Positions 24,494-32,957 of a DNA stretch of 64,000 nt are shown here, piece after piece. The first letter of the stretch is position 1; every line of letters starts with the position of its first letter. This DNA is from Pelosinus sp. IPA-1 (GTDB taxonomy: Bacteria; Bacillota; Negativicutes; DSM-13327), in NCBI RefSeq assembly GCF_030269905.1, contig NZ_BSVC01000006.1, forward strand, positions 248,001 to 312,000, written 5' to 3'. A model generated the notes under the pieces. That model saw only the letters and a program-made list of their open reading frames with translations, searched no databases and was not told where the DNA came from. Both the position numbers and the translations under genes were made by a program.

Positions 24494-24943
24494 TTGGATA
24501 TATCAGGGAACTTACTTGCATTATCATTGGCATTTATCTCGGGTATTCTTATGGCAGTACAAGGATCACTCAATACTGGGCTAAGTAAAGTCGTTGGCCT
24601 CTTAGAGACAACATTTATTGTACATATTACAGGGACGATCTTGCTACTAATACTACTTTTTGCTTTCCATATGGGAAAAGGCAATTTATCTCTTTTAAGT
24701 GAAGCACCTTGGTATGTTTACTTAGGTGGAGTGGTTGGTGTAGGTATTATTTATTTGGTGGCTGCTAGTATACCACAGGTAGGGGTTGCCAATGCTACAA
24801 CAGCAATTATTATTGGACAGGTATTAACCGCCATTGTCATCGACCATTTTGGCGCATTTGGCTTGACACAAATGGCCTATGGTTGGAATCAAATAGTTGG
24901 TCTTATCTTATTGGCCATTGGTGGCAAACTACTATTAAGTTAA
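24494..24943 (+). CDS. DMT-family transporter, YdcZ type
   Basis: 149 residues with four to five membrane helices. It starts at TTG after GAGGAG. SLAFISGILMAVQGSLNTGLSK and VGVANATTAIIIGQVLTAIVIDHFGAFG are typical of the YdcZ (DUF606) half-size DMT transporters, which work as pairs. Substrate unknown. It seems to be a single gene. Confidence 0.85.
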   Translation: MDISGNLLALSLAFISGILMAVQGSLNTGLSKVVGLLETTFIVHITGTILLLILLFAFHMGKGNLSLLSEAPWYVYLGGVVGVGIIYLVAASIPQVGVANATTAIIIGQVLTAIVIDHFGAFGLTQMAYGWNQIVGLILLAIGGKLLLS

Positions 24944-25116
24944 ATAATACACTACATTTTTAAGAAAGAATGATCTCATTAGCCTCATGTTAGAAGCATA
25001 AGGCTTTTCTGTCTGTCAGGGTACTTTCAAATTTCTAATGATACAAAGAGGAATTACAGAAACAATAGTCGAAATATCAGTAGTTATTTTTAAAATGGTA
25101 ATCGGAGGAATGCTAA

Positions 25117-25656
25117 GTGAAAGTTTTTGACAATGATAATAGAGAAGGTTTATTGAATCGGCCGGGAAAAAGTTATTCATTAACCTTTGGCGAAGAAAAA
25201 ACAAGTCATGAAGGGCTTGATGATATCTATCTAGAAATTGAAGAGCGGATATTAGAAGCCATTAAAATAGGCGAGCCTTTTACTTTCGACGGGATAAACG
25301 AGCGGGGAAATTTATATTACACGATTGAACGTACTGAAGAAGACTATATTCTAAGCGTCAAGGAAATTACAGAGGAAACAGGAGAGCTAATCAAAAGTAC
25401 CTTAGAAAGTGTTAAGAAATTAGGCAAAGAGAAAATGGAAGAGATCATGGAAATCATGATTTTAGAAGATATAGACATTGATATTACAAAAACAATGGTT
25501 TTACCGTTGGAATCAAGCTATGAAGGCTTAATTGCAACCCTTCAAGAACTTAGAGAAACGGCAAATGAAGATCTTATAGATAATTTAAGACGTCTCCAAG
25601 AAATCGTTGAAGAATACGAAGAAGAAGATGAAGACGAGTATGACGACGAATTTTAA
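25117..25656 (+). CDS. Very acidic hypothetical protein
   Basis: 179 residues from GTG, with CGGAGG upstream. The N-terminal part is mixed; the rest is helical and Glu-rich and ends in a run of Glu/Asp (EEYEEEDEDEYDDEF). No Cys. Function unknown. Confidence 0.7.
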   Translation: MKVFDNDNREGLLNRPGKSYSLTFGEEKTSHEGLDDIYLEIEERILEAIKIGEPFTFDGINERGNLYYTIERTEEDYILSVKEITEETGELIKSTLESVKKLGKEKMEEIMEIMILEDIDIDITKTMVLPLESSYEGLIATLQELRETANEDLIDNLRRLQEIVEEYEEEDEDEYDDEF

Positions 25657-25716
25657 TAAGGGATGGTAAAACACCCCTTTATTCATAATAGCATTACATA
25701 AAATTTATAAATATAC

Positions 25717-25745
25717 TTGCAAAGATTCGATCAATACTCTATAAT
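25717..25745 (+). promoter_or_regulatory. tRNA promoter
   Basis: TTGCAA, 17 bases, TATAAT, about 60 bases before the tRNA. Confidence 0.7.
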
Positions 25746-25804
25746 ATAAAGAGTGCTCCACCATCTAAGTCTCAAAAGACATTGGTAGTGGAATAACATA
25801 ATAA

Positions 25805-25881
25805 GGGGTTATAGCTCAGTTGGTTAGAGCGCTTCGTTGACATCGAAGAGGTCTGCGGTTCGAGTCCGCCTAACCCCACCA
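25805..25881 (+). tRNA. tRNA-Val (anticodon GAC)
   Basis: The cloverleaf folds well: acceptor GGGGTTA/TAACCCC, D arm GCTC/GAGC, anticodon stem CTTCG/CGAAG with loop TTGACAT (anticodon GAC), T loop TTCGAGT, encoded CCA. The outermost T-stem pair (T49 with C65) is mismatched, which is slightly unusual. Confidence 0.95.
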
Positions 25882-25888
25882 GTAAATT

Positions 25889-25920
25889 CAAGCCTTCGCA
25901 GGTATGCGAGGGCTTTTCTT
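25889..25920 (+). terminator. Terminator after tRNA-Val
   Basis: AGCCTTCGCA and TGCGAGGGCT form a stem with one mismatch over GGTA, then TTTTCTT. Confidence 0.8.
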
Positions 25921-26072
25921 ATGTAAAGTTGTATCTTATGTTGTACCTTATCACATTTTTAAATGGACATTTTTAATGAATGTTTACTGTATGTGGACAG
26001 GCTTATGATAAGAAGGCCAAGATTGGGCTAAGGCTGACGTTTTAATTAAGGCAGAGCGCATAAGGAGTATAA

Positions 26073-26150
26073 ATGGCTATCAAGTGGGCATTACTACTAG
26101 ATATTGAGCATAAGCACGTTGAATTGGGAGGTGTTTATTCTGAAGTGTAA
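26073..26150 (+). CDS. Possible 25-residue leader peptide
   Basis: ATG 26073 follows AAGGAGTATAA, a strong site. The product is short (starts MAIKWALLLDIEHKH) and its end overlaps the beginning of the next small zinc-ribbon frame, which suggests coupling. It may be a genuine micro-protein or only a leader. Confidence 0.4.
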   Translation: MAIKWALLLDIEHKHVELGGVYSEV

Positions 26151-26241
26151 ATACTGTCAAGTAAACATGGTTGTTACTGAACAAAAAGTACATGAGTGCT
26201 CCAAATGCGGGGCTAAGTACATAGACACATCTAAAAAATAA
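26140..26241 (+). CDS. 33-residue zinc-ribbon micro-protein with unusual start
   Basis: The frame contains CKYCQ and, 16 residues later, CSKCGAKY, a complete zinc ribbon. GGGAGG at 26126-26131 stands 8 bases before a CTG codon (26140) and 5 before ATT (26137); no ATG or TTG fits, and GTG 26131 overlaps the site. So it may start at a rare codon or be translated by coupling. A strong terminator follows directly, which supports it as a real transcript end. Confidence 0.5.
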   Translation: MKCKYCQVNMVVTEQKVHECSKCGAKYIDTSKK

Positions 26242-26245
26242 TTGA

Positions 26246-26286
26246 AAAAGCCCCGTCTTACCTCAATTGGTAGGGCGGGGCTTTTT
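26246..26286 (+). terminator. Strong terminator
   Basis: AAAAAGCCCCGTCTTACC pairs with GGTAGGGCGGGGCTTTTT over TCAATT. Same core as the hairpin at 17785. Confidence 0.88.
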
Positions 26287-26329
26287 GCTATTGTATCCAG
26301 AATTTACATTATACTTATTGTATTTATAT

Positions 26330-26416
26330 TCAAAGTTGTTCAACATTACTGCTTTCATTAACTTTTTCGTTAGATTCTACATTTTTATTTTCGTTGCTGC
26401 TCCTATTTTGATTCAT
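26330..26416 (-). CDS. 28-residue Asn/Ser/Glu-rich micro-protein
   Basis: ATG at 26416 has a perfect GGAGGCGATAAT upstream. The product is hydrophilic, without Cys or aromatic residues (starts MNQNRSSNENKNVESNEK). It resembles in style the Gln/Asn-rich small gene at 51917. Possibly a small spore-type protein; function unknown. Confidence 0.5.
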   Translation of the reverse strand: MNQNRSSNENKNVESNEKVNESSNVEQL

Positions 26417-26468
26417 ATTATCGCCTCCTGCATGTATTATCTCCAGTTACTTAGTTAGGCGACACTAG

Positions 26469-26660
26469 TTATCTGATAAGGAACTTGCATTTCTGCTTCG
26501 CTTCCCAAATGGCATCACCTGTCTTAACTCCGAGTGCTTTAGCTGGATAGTTTTTTGCAAGTACACTGCCGTGTCGTGCTTTAATATCACCACATGCAAC
26601 GACTGGTTTGTCTTGGATTTCTGGCCGGTCCATGCATTCTACTTGCGTAGAAATTGTCTA
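26469..26660 (-). pseudogene. Fragment of a Y-family DNA polymerase (DinB/UmuC-like)
   Basis: About 60 residues on the minus strand match the N-terminal palm of Y-family polymerases: VECMDRPEIQDKPVVACG, RHGSVLAKNYPAKALGVKTG, then AIWEAKQKC. It ends in TAA and the upstream part degrades (the usual FFASVE reads ISTQVE). Full proteins have ~400 residues, so only a remnant is left. Confidence 0.75.
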
Positions 26661-26804
26661 GGTCTCTAGATCTTACTAAGGAACTAGCCCATAAAAATCG
26701 CAATGAAAACGAAACCTACATTCAAAATGATAACAACCAAAGATACCTATATTTTATATTCTGAAAGAAGGAGAGGATGAGTATCTTGAATAAAAATTTT
26801 ATTA

Positions 26805-27842
26805 TTACTTTAAGTTTTGCACCATAGCCACAAATTCTGCTGTTGCCTGATCTAGGTTCTCAGCATTGATAATTGCATCATAGGCAACGTTCTTTGGACT
26901 TTCAAATCCATACAAAAGATCATAGTAATCCGTGAGCAAAGTGGTAACTAATTCTTCAATATGGTTATTTGTGAGGCATTCCAGTAAGAATGCCGTTTTT
27001 TTCTTACCTAAATTTTTCGAAATAGCCTGAATGCCCTGCTGTATTTTTGCTTTATCAATAGAATCATTGGTACTATACTCGGCAATTAATCGCTGCACCC
27101 TTGTTGGAATACTAGCGTGAACAAGTATTTTTTTGCCTGACTGCATACGTTGATATAAAACTTTAGGTATATAGACATTGCCGATTCGATTGCTTTCGCA
27201 TTCAACAATGAAGTAAGGTTCATTGTTGAATTCTTCTAAAAGATTTAAAATTGCAGTTTCAAACATAGGCATTGGTGTGCTATTGCCGAGGCCAATTTGT
27301 CCAAAGACAGAACCGCGGTGATTGGCAAGTTCCTCTAAATTAATTGTTGGGATTCCTTGTGATGACAATTTATTGAGCATTGTTGTTTTTCCAACTCCAG
27401 TGGCACCATGCAGTACCAAAACCTGAGGCTTTAGATCAAATGATTCCAAGTGATCCAGAACATAACGGCGATATGATTTATAGCCTCCAGCCAATTGACA
27501 TACTGAAACATTTAGCATGTCCAAAATGTTGGCAATGGACTTAGAACGCATTCCGCCACGCCAGCAATATATAACAATTTGATGATTTTTTGCATAAGCT
27601 GTGATGGTTTTTATTATATCGGGCAATTTAGGTGATACAATTTCTAACCCTAGTTGTTTAGCAGCATCAACACTAACTTGTTTATACAATGTACCAACTG
27701 AGGCTCGTTCATCATTAGAGAATATAGGAATATTCAATGCTCCAGGTAAATGCCCTTCCGCAAATTCCTTTGGTGTACGGACATCAATAAACAATCGATT
27801 AGGCAATTGTAATGAATCTTGGATAGAAATTACTTTGTACAA
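26805..27842 (-). CDS. mnmH: tRNA 2-selenouridine synthase
   Basis: 345 residues, the usual length. An N-terminal rhodanese domain carries CWRGGMRS with active Cys 93, and the P-loop GATGVGKTTM (residues 146-155) starts the second domain. MnmH replaces sulfur of geranyl/2-thiouridine at the tRNA wobble position with selenium from selenophosphate. It is divergent from selD, which makes selenophosphate, so the pair is functionally linked. The gene's 3' end is followed by degenerate sequence. Confidence 0.93.
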   Translation of the reverse strand: MYKVISIQDSLQLPNRLFIDVRTPKEFAEGHLPGALNIPIFSNDERASVGTLYKQVSVDAAKQLGLEIVSPKLPDIIKTITAYAKNHQIVIYCWRGGMRSKSIANILDMLNVSVCQLAGGYKSYRRYVLDHLESFDLKPQVLVLHGATGVGKTTMLNKLSSQGIPTINLEELANHRGSVFGQIGLGNSTPMPMFETAILNLLEEFNNEPYFIVECESNRIGNVYIPKVLYQRMQSGKKILVHASIPTRVQRLIAEYSTNDSIDKAKIQQGIQAISKNLGKKKTAFLLECLTNNHIEELVTTLLTDYYDLLYGFESPKNVAYDAIINAENLDQATAEFVAMVQNLK

Positions 27843-28127
27843 TTTTTATTCATCCCTTTAACCGCTCTTTTTGTTTCATTTGCTAAAAATACATTCGTTA
27901 ACATTGATATTATAGCAGAAAAAACATTCACTTCGGTTGGTTTGGGCATTTTTTCCTTAAGGGGTATTGCAAAAATATACAAATTCGCAAAATTAGGGAG
28001 GGTTTCGTGTATTTGTGTGGTAAAATTGGAATATAAGTAAACTATAGTTTAATACATAAGGCGAATGGCAGTGAAGATTGTTTACCGTCGCTGTTGATGC
28101 GCAAGAATAGGAAAGGACGAGTGAAGT

Positions 28128-29150
28128 ATGCATGAGGAGATTGTTTTTTGTAAAGGCGGAGGTTGCACCGCTAAACTAGGGCCGGGAATGTTGTCTTCCG
28201 TTCTTCAGAAGTTGCCTAAGGGTGCAGATCCAAATTTGCTGGTAGGCTTTGATAGTTCTGATGATGCGGCTGTATATCAGTTGACAGATGATGTAGCAGT
28301 TGTTCAGACACTGGATTTTTTCCCGCCTATGGTGGACGACCCTTATACTTTTGGACAGATCGCAGCGACTAACGCTCTTTCAGATATATATGCAATGGGA
28401 GGACAGGTCAAGACGGCACTTAATATTGTGTGCTTCCCTGAGAAGATGGATCTAAATATTTTGGGAGAAATCATGCGGGGAGGCAATGAAAAAGTACAAG
28501 AGGCAGGAGGCATCCTGGTAGGTGGACATTCCATTGCTGATAGTGATGTGAAGTATGGTCTTTCTGTAATGGGTACCATCCATCCAGATAAGATTTACAA
28601 GAACAATGCCTGCCAAGAGGGAGATTACCTGCTTTTAACAAAACCTCTGGGCGTAGGTATTGTTTGTACTGCCCAGCGAGTAGGCGAGAGTTCTAAGGAA
28701 GCCATGGATCTGGCCATCCGTTCTATGACGACCCTTAATAAATATGCAGCGGAAATTATCGGAAAGTACCGTGTACATGCTTGCACAGATGTGACGGGTT
28801 TTAGTTTTCTAGGTCATCTTCAGGAGATGTTAGGAGATGGTTTTGGGGCTGAGATTGATAGCCTGCAAATACCCTATATACCAGAGGCAGTTCATTATGC
28901 AAATGAGTTTTTTCTCACCGCAGCTGCACAACGAAATCGCAATCACGTGGGAGATCGAGTAGACTTCAGAAAGGTTCCTTTCGCCATGGAAGAGATCCTT
29001 TTTGACCCGCAGACATCAGGTGGGCTTCTAATCAGCTTACCTCTTGAAGATGCAGAACTTGTTTTACATGAAATCAAATCCTTGGGATTGCCTTGTGGGT
29101 TGGTTGGAACGGTTACAAAAAAAGATGATAAGAGAATTATTGTAAGATAA
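28128..29150 (+). CDS. selD: Selenophosphate synthase
   Basis: 340 residues. The N-terminal loop GGGCTAKLG gives Cys 13 and Lys 16, the catalytic pair (the Cys form, not selenocysteine). [31 protein letters not shown] carries the metal and ATP ligands. SelD makes selenophosphate from selenide and ATP for selenouridine and selenoprotein synthesis. First gene of an apparent operon with yedF, a cysteine desulfurase and DUF3343. GAAAGGACG precedes the start. Confidence 0.93.
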   Translation: MHEEIVFCKGGGCTAKLGPGMLSSVLQKLPKGADPNLLVGFDSSDDAAVYQLTDDVAVVQTLDFFPPMVDDPYTFGQIAATNALSDIYAMGGQVKTALNIVCFPEKMDLNILGEIMRGGNEKVQEAGGILVGGHSIADSDVKYGLSVMGTIHPDKIYKNNACQEGDYLLLTKPLGVGIVCTAQRVGESSKEAMDLAIRSMTTLNKYAAEIIGKYRVHACTDVTGFSFLGHLQEMLGDGFGAEIDSLQIPYIPEAVHYANEFFLTAAAQRNRNHVGDRVDFRKVPFAMEEILFDPQTSGGLLISLPLEDAELVLHEIKSLGLPCGLVGTVTKKDDKRIIVR

Positions 29151-29162
29151 GGGAGAATGAAA

Positions 29163-29774
29163 ATGAAGCAAACATTAGATGCTAGAGGAAAAGCTTGTCC
29201 AATACCTGTTGTAGAAACTAAGAAAGTATTGGCAACCCTTCATGAGGGGGATACTGTAGAGGTAGCTGTAGATAATTTTATTGCTGTACAGAATTTGAGC
29301 AAAATGGCTGCACAGAAACATTTTGAAGTATCTTCAGAAAAAATTGATGAGAATCACTACCTTGTGACTTTAACAGTGACTGGAACTTCTAATAATGAAA
29401 AAGTAGAAAAAACTGTTTGTATTCCAGATAGCAGAATGGATAAAACTGTTGTAGTATTTTCTTCAGATAAAATGGGCGAAGGCGATGAAAAATTAGGCCG
29501 CACACTCATGAAGGGCTTCATTTATGCTTTGACCGAACAGGATCAGCTGCCTGAAACAATTCTGCTATATAATAATGGAGCAAAGCTATCTGTAGAGGGA
29601 GCAGATTCTCTAGTTGATTTGAAACTTTTAGAATCGCAAGGCGTGGAGATTTTAACTTGTGGAACTTGCCTAAATCATTATGGTTTGAGTGAAAAATTAG
29701 GGGTAGGCTCCGTCACAAATATGTATGTTATAGTGGAAAAGCAAATGCAGGCTACAAAGATTGTAAAGCCATGA
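29163..29774 (+). CDS. yedF: Selenium metabolism protein YedF
   Basis: 203 residues from ATG 29163 (GGGAG 8 bases upstream; ATG 29157 is too close). The N-terminal TusA-like domain has DARGKACPIPVVETKK with Cys; the C-terminal DsrE-like domain has ILTCGTCLNHYG. YedF proteins accompany selD and selenium enzymes and are thought to carry or deliver selenium; the exact step is unproven. Confidence 0.88.
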   Translation: MKQTLDARGKACPIPVVETKKVLATLHEGDTVEVAVDNFIAVQNLSKMAAQKHFEVSSEKIDENHYLVTLTVTGTSNNEKVEKTVCIPDSRMDKTVVVFSSDKMGEGDEKLGRTLMKGFIYALTEQDQLPETILLYNNGAKLSVEGADSLVDLKLLESQGVEILTCGTCLNHYGLSEKLGVGSVTNMYVIVEKQMQATKIVKP

Positions 29775-29812
29775 GAAAAAATAATGACACTGTTTAATGA
29801 GAGGATCAAATT

Positions 29813-30955
29813 ATGATTTATTTAGATCATGCAGCAACTTCTTTTCATAAGCCGCCAGAAGTAGCCGAAGCTGTTTATCGTGCTTTGCAGGGCACTGGAA
29901 ACAGTGGGCGTGGAGCACATGGTGCAGCCCTAGATGCCAGTCGTCTGGTATATAAAACCAGAGAAACGATATCACACCTATTTCATGTGGGAGATCCATC
30001 ACGGGTGGTGTTCACATCAAATGCTACAGAAAGTTTGAATATTGCCATTCAAGGTCTTCTTAAGCCTGGGGACCATTGCATCACCACATCTCTTGAACAC
30101 AATAGTGTCTTGCGCCCTCTTTATCTTATGGAGAAGCGTGGTGTTAACCTGACAGTGGTCCCTGCAGATAAAAAAGGGTGTATTCCTATAGAAAGCATAG
30201 AGGCTGCAGTTCGTGCAGAAACGAAGGCCGTGGTATTAACTCATGCTTCAAACGTGACAGGGAATGTTTTAGATATTGAAAGGGCAGGTAAGGTATGTAA
30301 ACAACATGGTCTTTTATTGATCTTAGATGCTTCCCAGACGGCCGGTTTACTCCCTATCGACATGGAAAAGGTCGGGATATCAGCACTTTGCTGCTCTGGA
30401 CATAAAAGTCTTCTTGGGCCACAGGGGATCGGTATGCTTTGTCTAGCTAATGGAGTTCAGCCAGATCCCTTTAAGGTCGGAGGAACAGGAGTGGACAGTT
30501 TTTCCCATGTTATGCCCAAGTTTTTGCCTGCAGCACTTGAGGCTGGCACATTGAATACTCATGGTCTAGTTGGCCTTTTGGCAGCTTGCGATTACTTGAA
30601 TAGGTATGATCAGTTAAGAATTTTTAAGGAAGCAACTGATCTTGCAAATCGGTTTGCAGATGGGGTCAAAGATTTGCCTGGAGTAACTCTATATGGTGAT
30701 TTTAATGCAGCAGTCAGGACTCCTGTTGTTGCACTTAACCTAAGAGATATTGATTCAGGAGAAATAGCCGATGAACTTTTTGAACGTTTCGGTATTGCAA
30801 CTCGGGCTGGAGCCCACTGTGCCCCAGGAGTCCACAGGGTCTTTGGAACCGTGGAGCAGGGTATGGTGCGTTTTAGTTTTTCACATTTTAATACTAATAA
30901 CGAGGTGGACGAGGCTATACGCGCTATGCGGCTACTGGAGGAAGAAAGCTCATGA
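29813..30955 (+). CDS. Cysteine desulfurase family protein (selenium operon)
   Basis: 380 residues, PLP-dependent class V aminotransferase fold. It begins IYLDHAATSFHKPPEVAEAV; the PLP lysine lies in CCSGHKSLLGPQGIG and the active Cys loop in TRAGAHCAPGVHRVFGT. It takes sulfur or selenium from (seleno)cysteine. Its position between yedF and DUF3343 suggests supply of selenide to SelD. Overlaps the next gene by 4 bases. Confidence 0.88.
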   Translation: MIYLDHAATSFHKPPEVAEAVYRALQGTGNSGRGAHGAALDASRLVYKTRETISHLFHVGDPSRVVFTSNATESLNIAIQGLLKPGDHCITTSLEHNSVLRPLYLMEKRGVNLTVVPADKKGCIPIESIEAAVRAETKAVVLTHASNVTGNVLDIERAGKVCKQHGLLLILDASQTAGLLPIDMEKVGISALCCSGHKSLLGPQGIGMLCLANGVQPDPFKVGGTGVDSFSHVMPKFLPAALEAGTLNTHGLVGLLAACDYLNRYDQLRIFKEATDLANRFADGVKDLPGVTLYGDFNAAVRTPVVALNLRDIDSGEIADELFERFGIATRAGAHCAPGVHRVFGTVEQGMVRFSFSHFNTNNEVDEAIRAMRLLEEESS

Positions 30956-31188
30956 GACCAAAAGAATTGCAATGTGTAGTAACCTTTAAAACGACCACAG
31001 AAGCTATGGCTTTTGAGGAAGCTGCCAAAGAGAAAGGTTTTAGCGGTCGCATAATTCCTTTACCAAGAGCTATTGCAGCTGGATGTGGTCTGGCGTGGAG
31101 AGAAGATCCAAAGTGCAGAGATTCACTTGAAAAGCTTCTTAGTGAACATTATCTCGGATATGATAGAATTTATGAGTTAGTTATTTAA
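30952..31188 (+). CDS. DUF3343 putative Se/S carrier
   Basis: 78 residues. VVTFKTTTEAMAFEEAAKEKG, PLPRAIAAGCGLAWR with one conserved Cys and a short C-terminal helix are typical of DUF3343, small proteins found with selenium genes and proposed as Se/S carriers. It starts in an ATGA overlap with the desulfurase gene, so it is translationally coupled. Confidence 0.85.
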   Translation: MRPKELQCVVTFKTTTEAMAFEEAAKEKGFSGRIIPLPRAIAAGCGLAWREDPKCRDSLEKLLSEHYLGYDRIYELVI

Positions 31189-31397
31189 GTAGGTTGAAAG
31201 TCGCCATAAGGGTGGTAAAAATTACGATAGCTGCTCTAAAAAGAACAGCCATTTTAAAAAGGTTGATTTGGATATATATGAAGTTATCTCCAATTGGCAG
31301 TTTGCTCTACAGCAAGGCCAGATCTAAAATAATTTCAATAAATAAGGCATTGTATTTCCTTTCTTATGTGGAGTTACTTTATTATATAAATTATCCT

Positions 31398-31417
31398 TGA
31401 GCCTTTGGGCTCTTTTT
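31398..31417 (+). terminator. Terminator downstream of the selenium operon
   Basis: GAGCC-TTT-GGGCTC followed by TTTTTC. The 200 bases between the last gene and this hairpin show no convincing gene. Confidence 0.7.
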
Positions 31418-31495
31418 CTTTTACTCCACCGAGGGACATTTTTTATCAAAGCAACATATTATGTAATAAAGATAATAAGGAGGGTTGATAAAAAA

Positions 31496-31681
31496 ATGAG
31501 TGCTGATTCTGACCGGGATTGCTGTCATCTTCAAAAAAAGTGTTTAAAGTGTTGTCGTAGGTGCCCAAAATGTCATTTCGAATGTGATATAGAATGTCGT
31601 GAATGTCCTGTATGCCATCACTGCTTTGATAATTGTTGCGAGTGCTGTAAGTGTGGCTGTAAACATGATCACTGCTGGTAG
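31496..31681 (+). CDS. Cys-rich small protein (19 Cys in 61 residues)
   Basis: ATG 31496 has AAGGAGGG upstream; an earlier in-frame start at 31397 lacks a site. The protein has 19 Cys and several His, mostly as CC and CxxC (KCLKCCRRCPKCHFECDIEC), with no signal peptide. This is metallothionein-like in composition, but the regular CxxC steps resemble also spore-coat or ferredoxin-type metal binders. Followed by its own terminator. No certain family. Confidence 0.65.
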   Translation: MSADSDRDCCHLQKKCLKCCRRCPKCHFECDIECRECPVCHHCFDNCCECCKCGCKHDHCW

Positions 31682-31686
31682 GTTTA

Positions 31687-31710
31687 TGGGCGTCCTTCGG
31701 GGCGCTTCTT
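31687..31710 (+). terminator. Terminator of the Cys-rich gene
   Basis: GGCGTCC-TTCG-GGGCGC with a stable TTCG tetraloop, then TTCTT. Confidence 0.7.
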
Positions 31711-31717
31711 CTATACA

Positions 31718-31747
31718 AAAAAAAACCACGCCAGGCGAAGCGTGGTT
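31718..31747 (-). terminator. Terminator repeat of micro-protein copy 1
   Basis: On the minus strand CCACGCTTCGCCTGGCGTGG folds and is followed by a long T run. The same element follows the other three micro-protein genes of this family. Confidence 0.8.
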
Positions 31748-31782
31748 GCAAGAAATTGGAAATTGGTGGTTTAATTTAAAAA

Positions 31783-31905
31783 TTAGCAACTAGAGAAAGA
31801 GTCTTCACCGCAACAGCAAAATAACAAGATGATGATGATAATTATGATAATACAGCTGGAACCGCCAAATCCATTGCGACCGCCGCTTCCAAAACCGAAT
31901 CCCAT
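31783..31905 (-). CDS. Gly-rich/poly-Ile/Cys micro-protein, copy 1
   Basis: 40 residues with AAAGGAGG upstream. An N-terminal Gly/Phe/Asn part (GFGFGSGGRNGFGGSSC) is followed by eight Ile plus LLF, a membrane-type segment, and an acidic Cys-rich tail (CCCGEDSFSSC). Three more copies lie in this window. Size and style resemble the YjcZ-type small sporulation proteins. The promoter upstream fits sporulation sigma factors. Confidence 0.75.
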   Translation of the reverse strand: MGFGFGSGGRNGFGGSSCIIIIIIIILLFCCCGEDSFSSC

Positions 31906-31935
31906 AAGTATTCCTCCTTTTTATCTACTCACTGC

Positions 31936-31963
31936 ATTATATGATAGCTAACTGCAGGAGGTG
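31936..31963 (-). promoter_or_regulatory. Sporulation-type promoter of micro-protein copy 1
   Basis: On minus: CACC, 16 bases, CATATAAT. The same arrangement with CATACAAT or CATACATT precedes the other copies; it resembles sigma-E/sigma-K promoters. Confidence 0.55.
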
Positions 31964-32303
31964 AATACAATGTAGACAGTGATATTAATTTAATATAATT
32001 ATTTTAAGCACCATCGGATAACACAGACCGATTAAAAATAACTCAAAAAGAAGATGTCATAAAAACACAGCAAAAAGCGGGCGTTTCATACGCCAGCTAT
32101 GGAAGTTAGTTGGTTTTGCATGAAACTCGTCATTGCGATTATGCCATACAAAGAGGTCAGAGGAAGGGGGTTGTTGACGGCCCTCAGAACAGTCCATTGA
32201 CTCATATAACCTTGTTGCTTGCCTTCCTACTGAAGTAGATATATATGCCTATTGTAGTGCTACCCGATAAATGAATTTGGTAATTAGGGATTTTTTAATC
32301 GTG
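31964..32303. other. Intergenic stretch without recognisable gene
   Basis: AT-rich DNA with a short sequence similar to the region upstream of the other micro-protein copies (TAATTTAATATAATTATTT). No frame with a binding site and no convincing terminator. Confidence 0.5.
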
Positions 32304-32957
32304 TTAAAAGTCTATTAGACTTACTTTGGTTAGTGTCGCCCGATTTCGTGTTCCCGGACTGTTAAGCATATGCCATGCAGTATACTGTTCGGCAAACGGA
32401 TCGCGAGCGGACATGCCGTCAACTGGAATAATAACATTGTAGCCTCGGAAACTAGCACTAGTGGCTGTATGAAGAACTGCGCCGTTAGCGGCATAGCCAG
32501 TAATAATAACAGTTTTAACACCATTCTCTTGTAATATCTTATTTAAGTTGGTCTTGTAAAACTTATCAACGTTTGACCTCACAATAGGATCATCTGGTGT
32601 AGGGGCTATTTGCCTTATAATATCCGCGGGGTATCCTGTATGGGTTAGGCTATAGACAACCAGCATGCCTTCCCTGCGGACTATTGTCAATAGATCATTA
32701 ATCTTAGAGATGGAGGCTAGACAACGGGGATTATTGCATATAGAGGTCTCCATATCCAAAATTAGTAGGGCACTAGTTTTCGGGGTAATCACAACTGGTT
32801 TCAGCTCAGGTGGAGGGGGAGTAGGAATGGTTTCCCATTCATCAATGATTGTTTGGTCCTCTACTCCCGCCTGGTTGTCCGATTGAAACCAGTAGTCACT
32901 ATAATTATGACTATCGTATTCACACCATTCATCACATTTAGGACAATAATATCTCAT
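32304..32957 (-). CDS. Isochorismatase-fold protein with N-terminal zinc finger, catalytic Cys missing
   Basis: 217 residues. Residues 1-16 hold CPKCDEWC, a zinc-binding knuckle, followed by a Pro-rich linker (TPPPPELKP). From residue ~60 the isochorismatase/cysteine hydrolase fold is clear: ALLILDMETS (Asp 68), SNVDKFYKT (Lys 132) and TGYAANGAVLHTATSASF. The family's nucleophile is the Cys in TNxCV; here the position is Ala 160. So the hydrolase is probably inactive or has another role such as binding. RBS GGAGGAT upstream. Confidence 0.8.
   Translation of the reverse strand: MRYYCPKCDEWCEYDSHNYSDYWFQSDNQAGVEDQTIIDEWETIPTPPPPELKPVVITPKTSALLILDMETSICNNPRCLASISKINDLLTIVRREGMLVVYSLTHTGYPADIIRQIAPTPDDPIVRSNVDKFYKTNLNKILQENGVKTVIITGYAANGAVLHTATSASFRGYNVIIPVDGMSARDPFAEQYTAWHMLNSPGTRNRATLTKVSLIDF

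Noticed and set aside
26267-26458. 63-residue hydrophobic frame on plus after the terminator at 26246
   Set aside because: It starts inside the terminator hairpin and lies opposite a better supported minus-strand small gene.
26788-26829. Short frame TTG...TAG with a binding site just before the end of mnmH
   Set aside because: Only 13 codons, overlapping the mnmH 3' end; more likely the remains of a gene start.
28020-28127. Structured-looking leader of selD considered as a riboswitch
   Set aside because: I could match it to no known riboswitch class; the possible hairpin is weak.
28128-28200. Possible selenocysteine codon in selD
   Set aside because: The active-site codon is TGC; no in-frame TGA, so it is the Cys form.
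31194-31400. 68-residue frame after the DUF3343 gene
   Set aside because: No binding site, odd composition, runs into a terminator.
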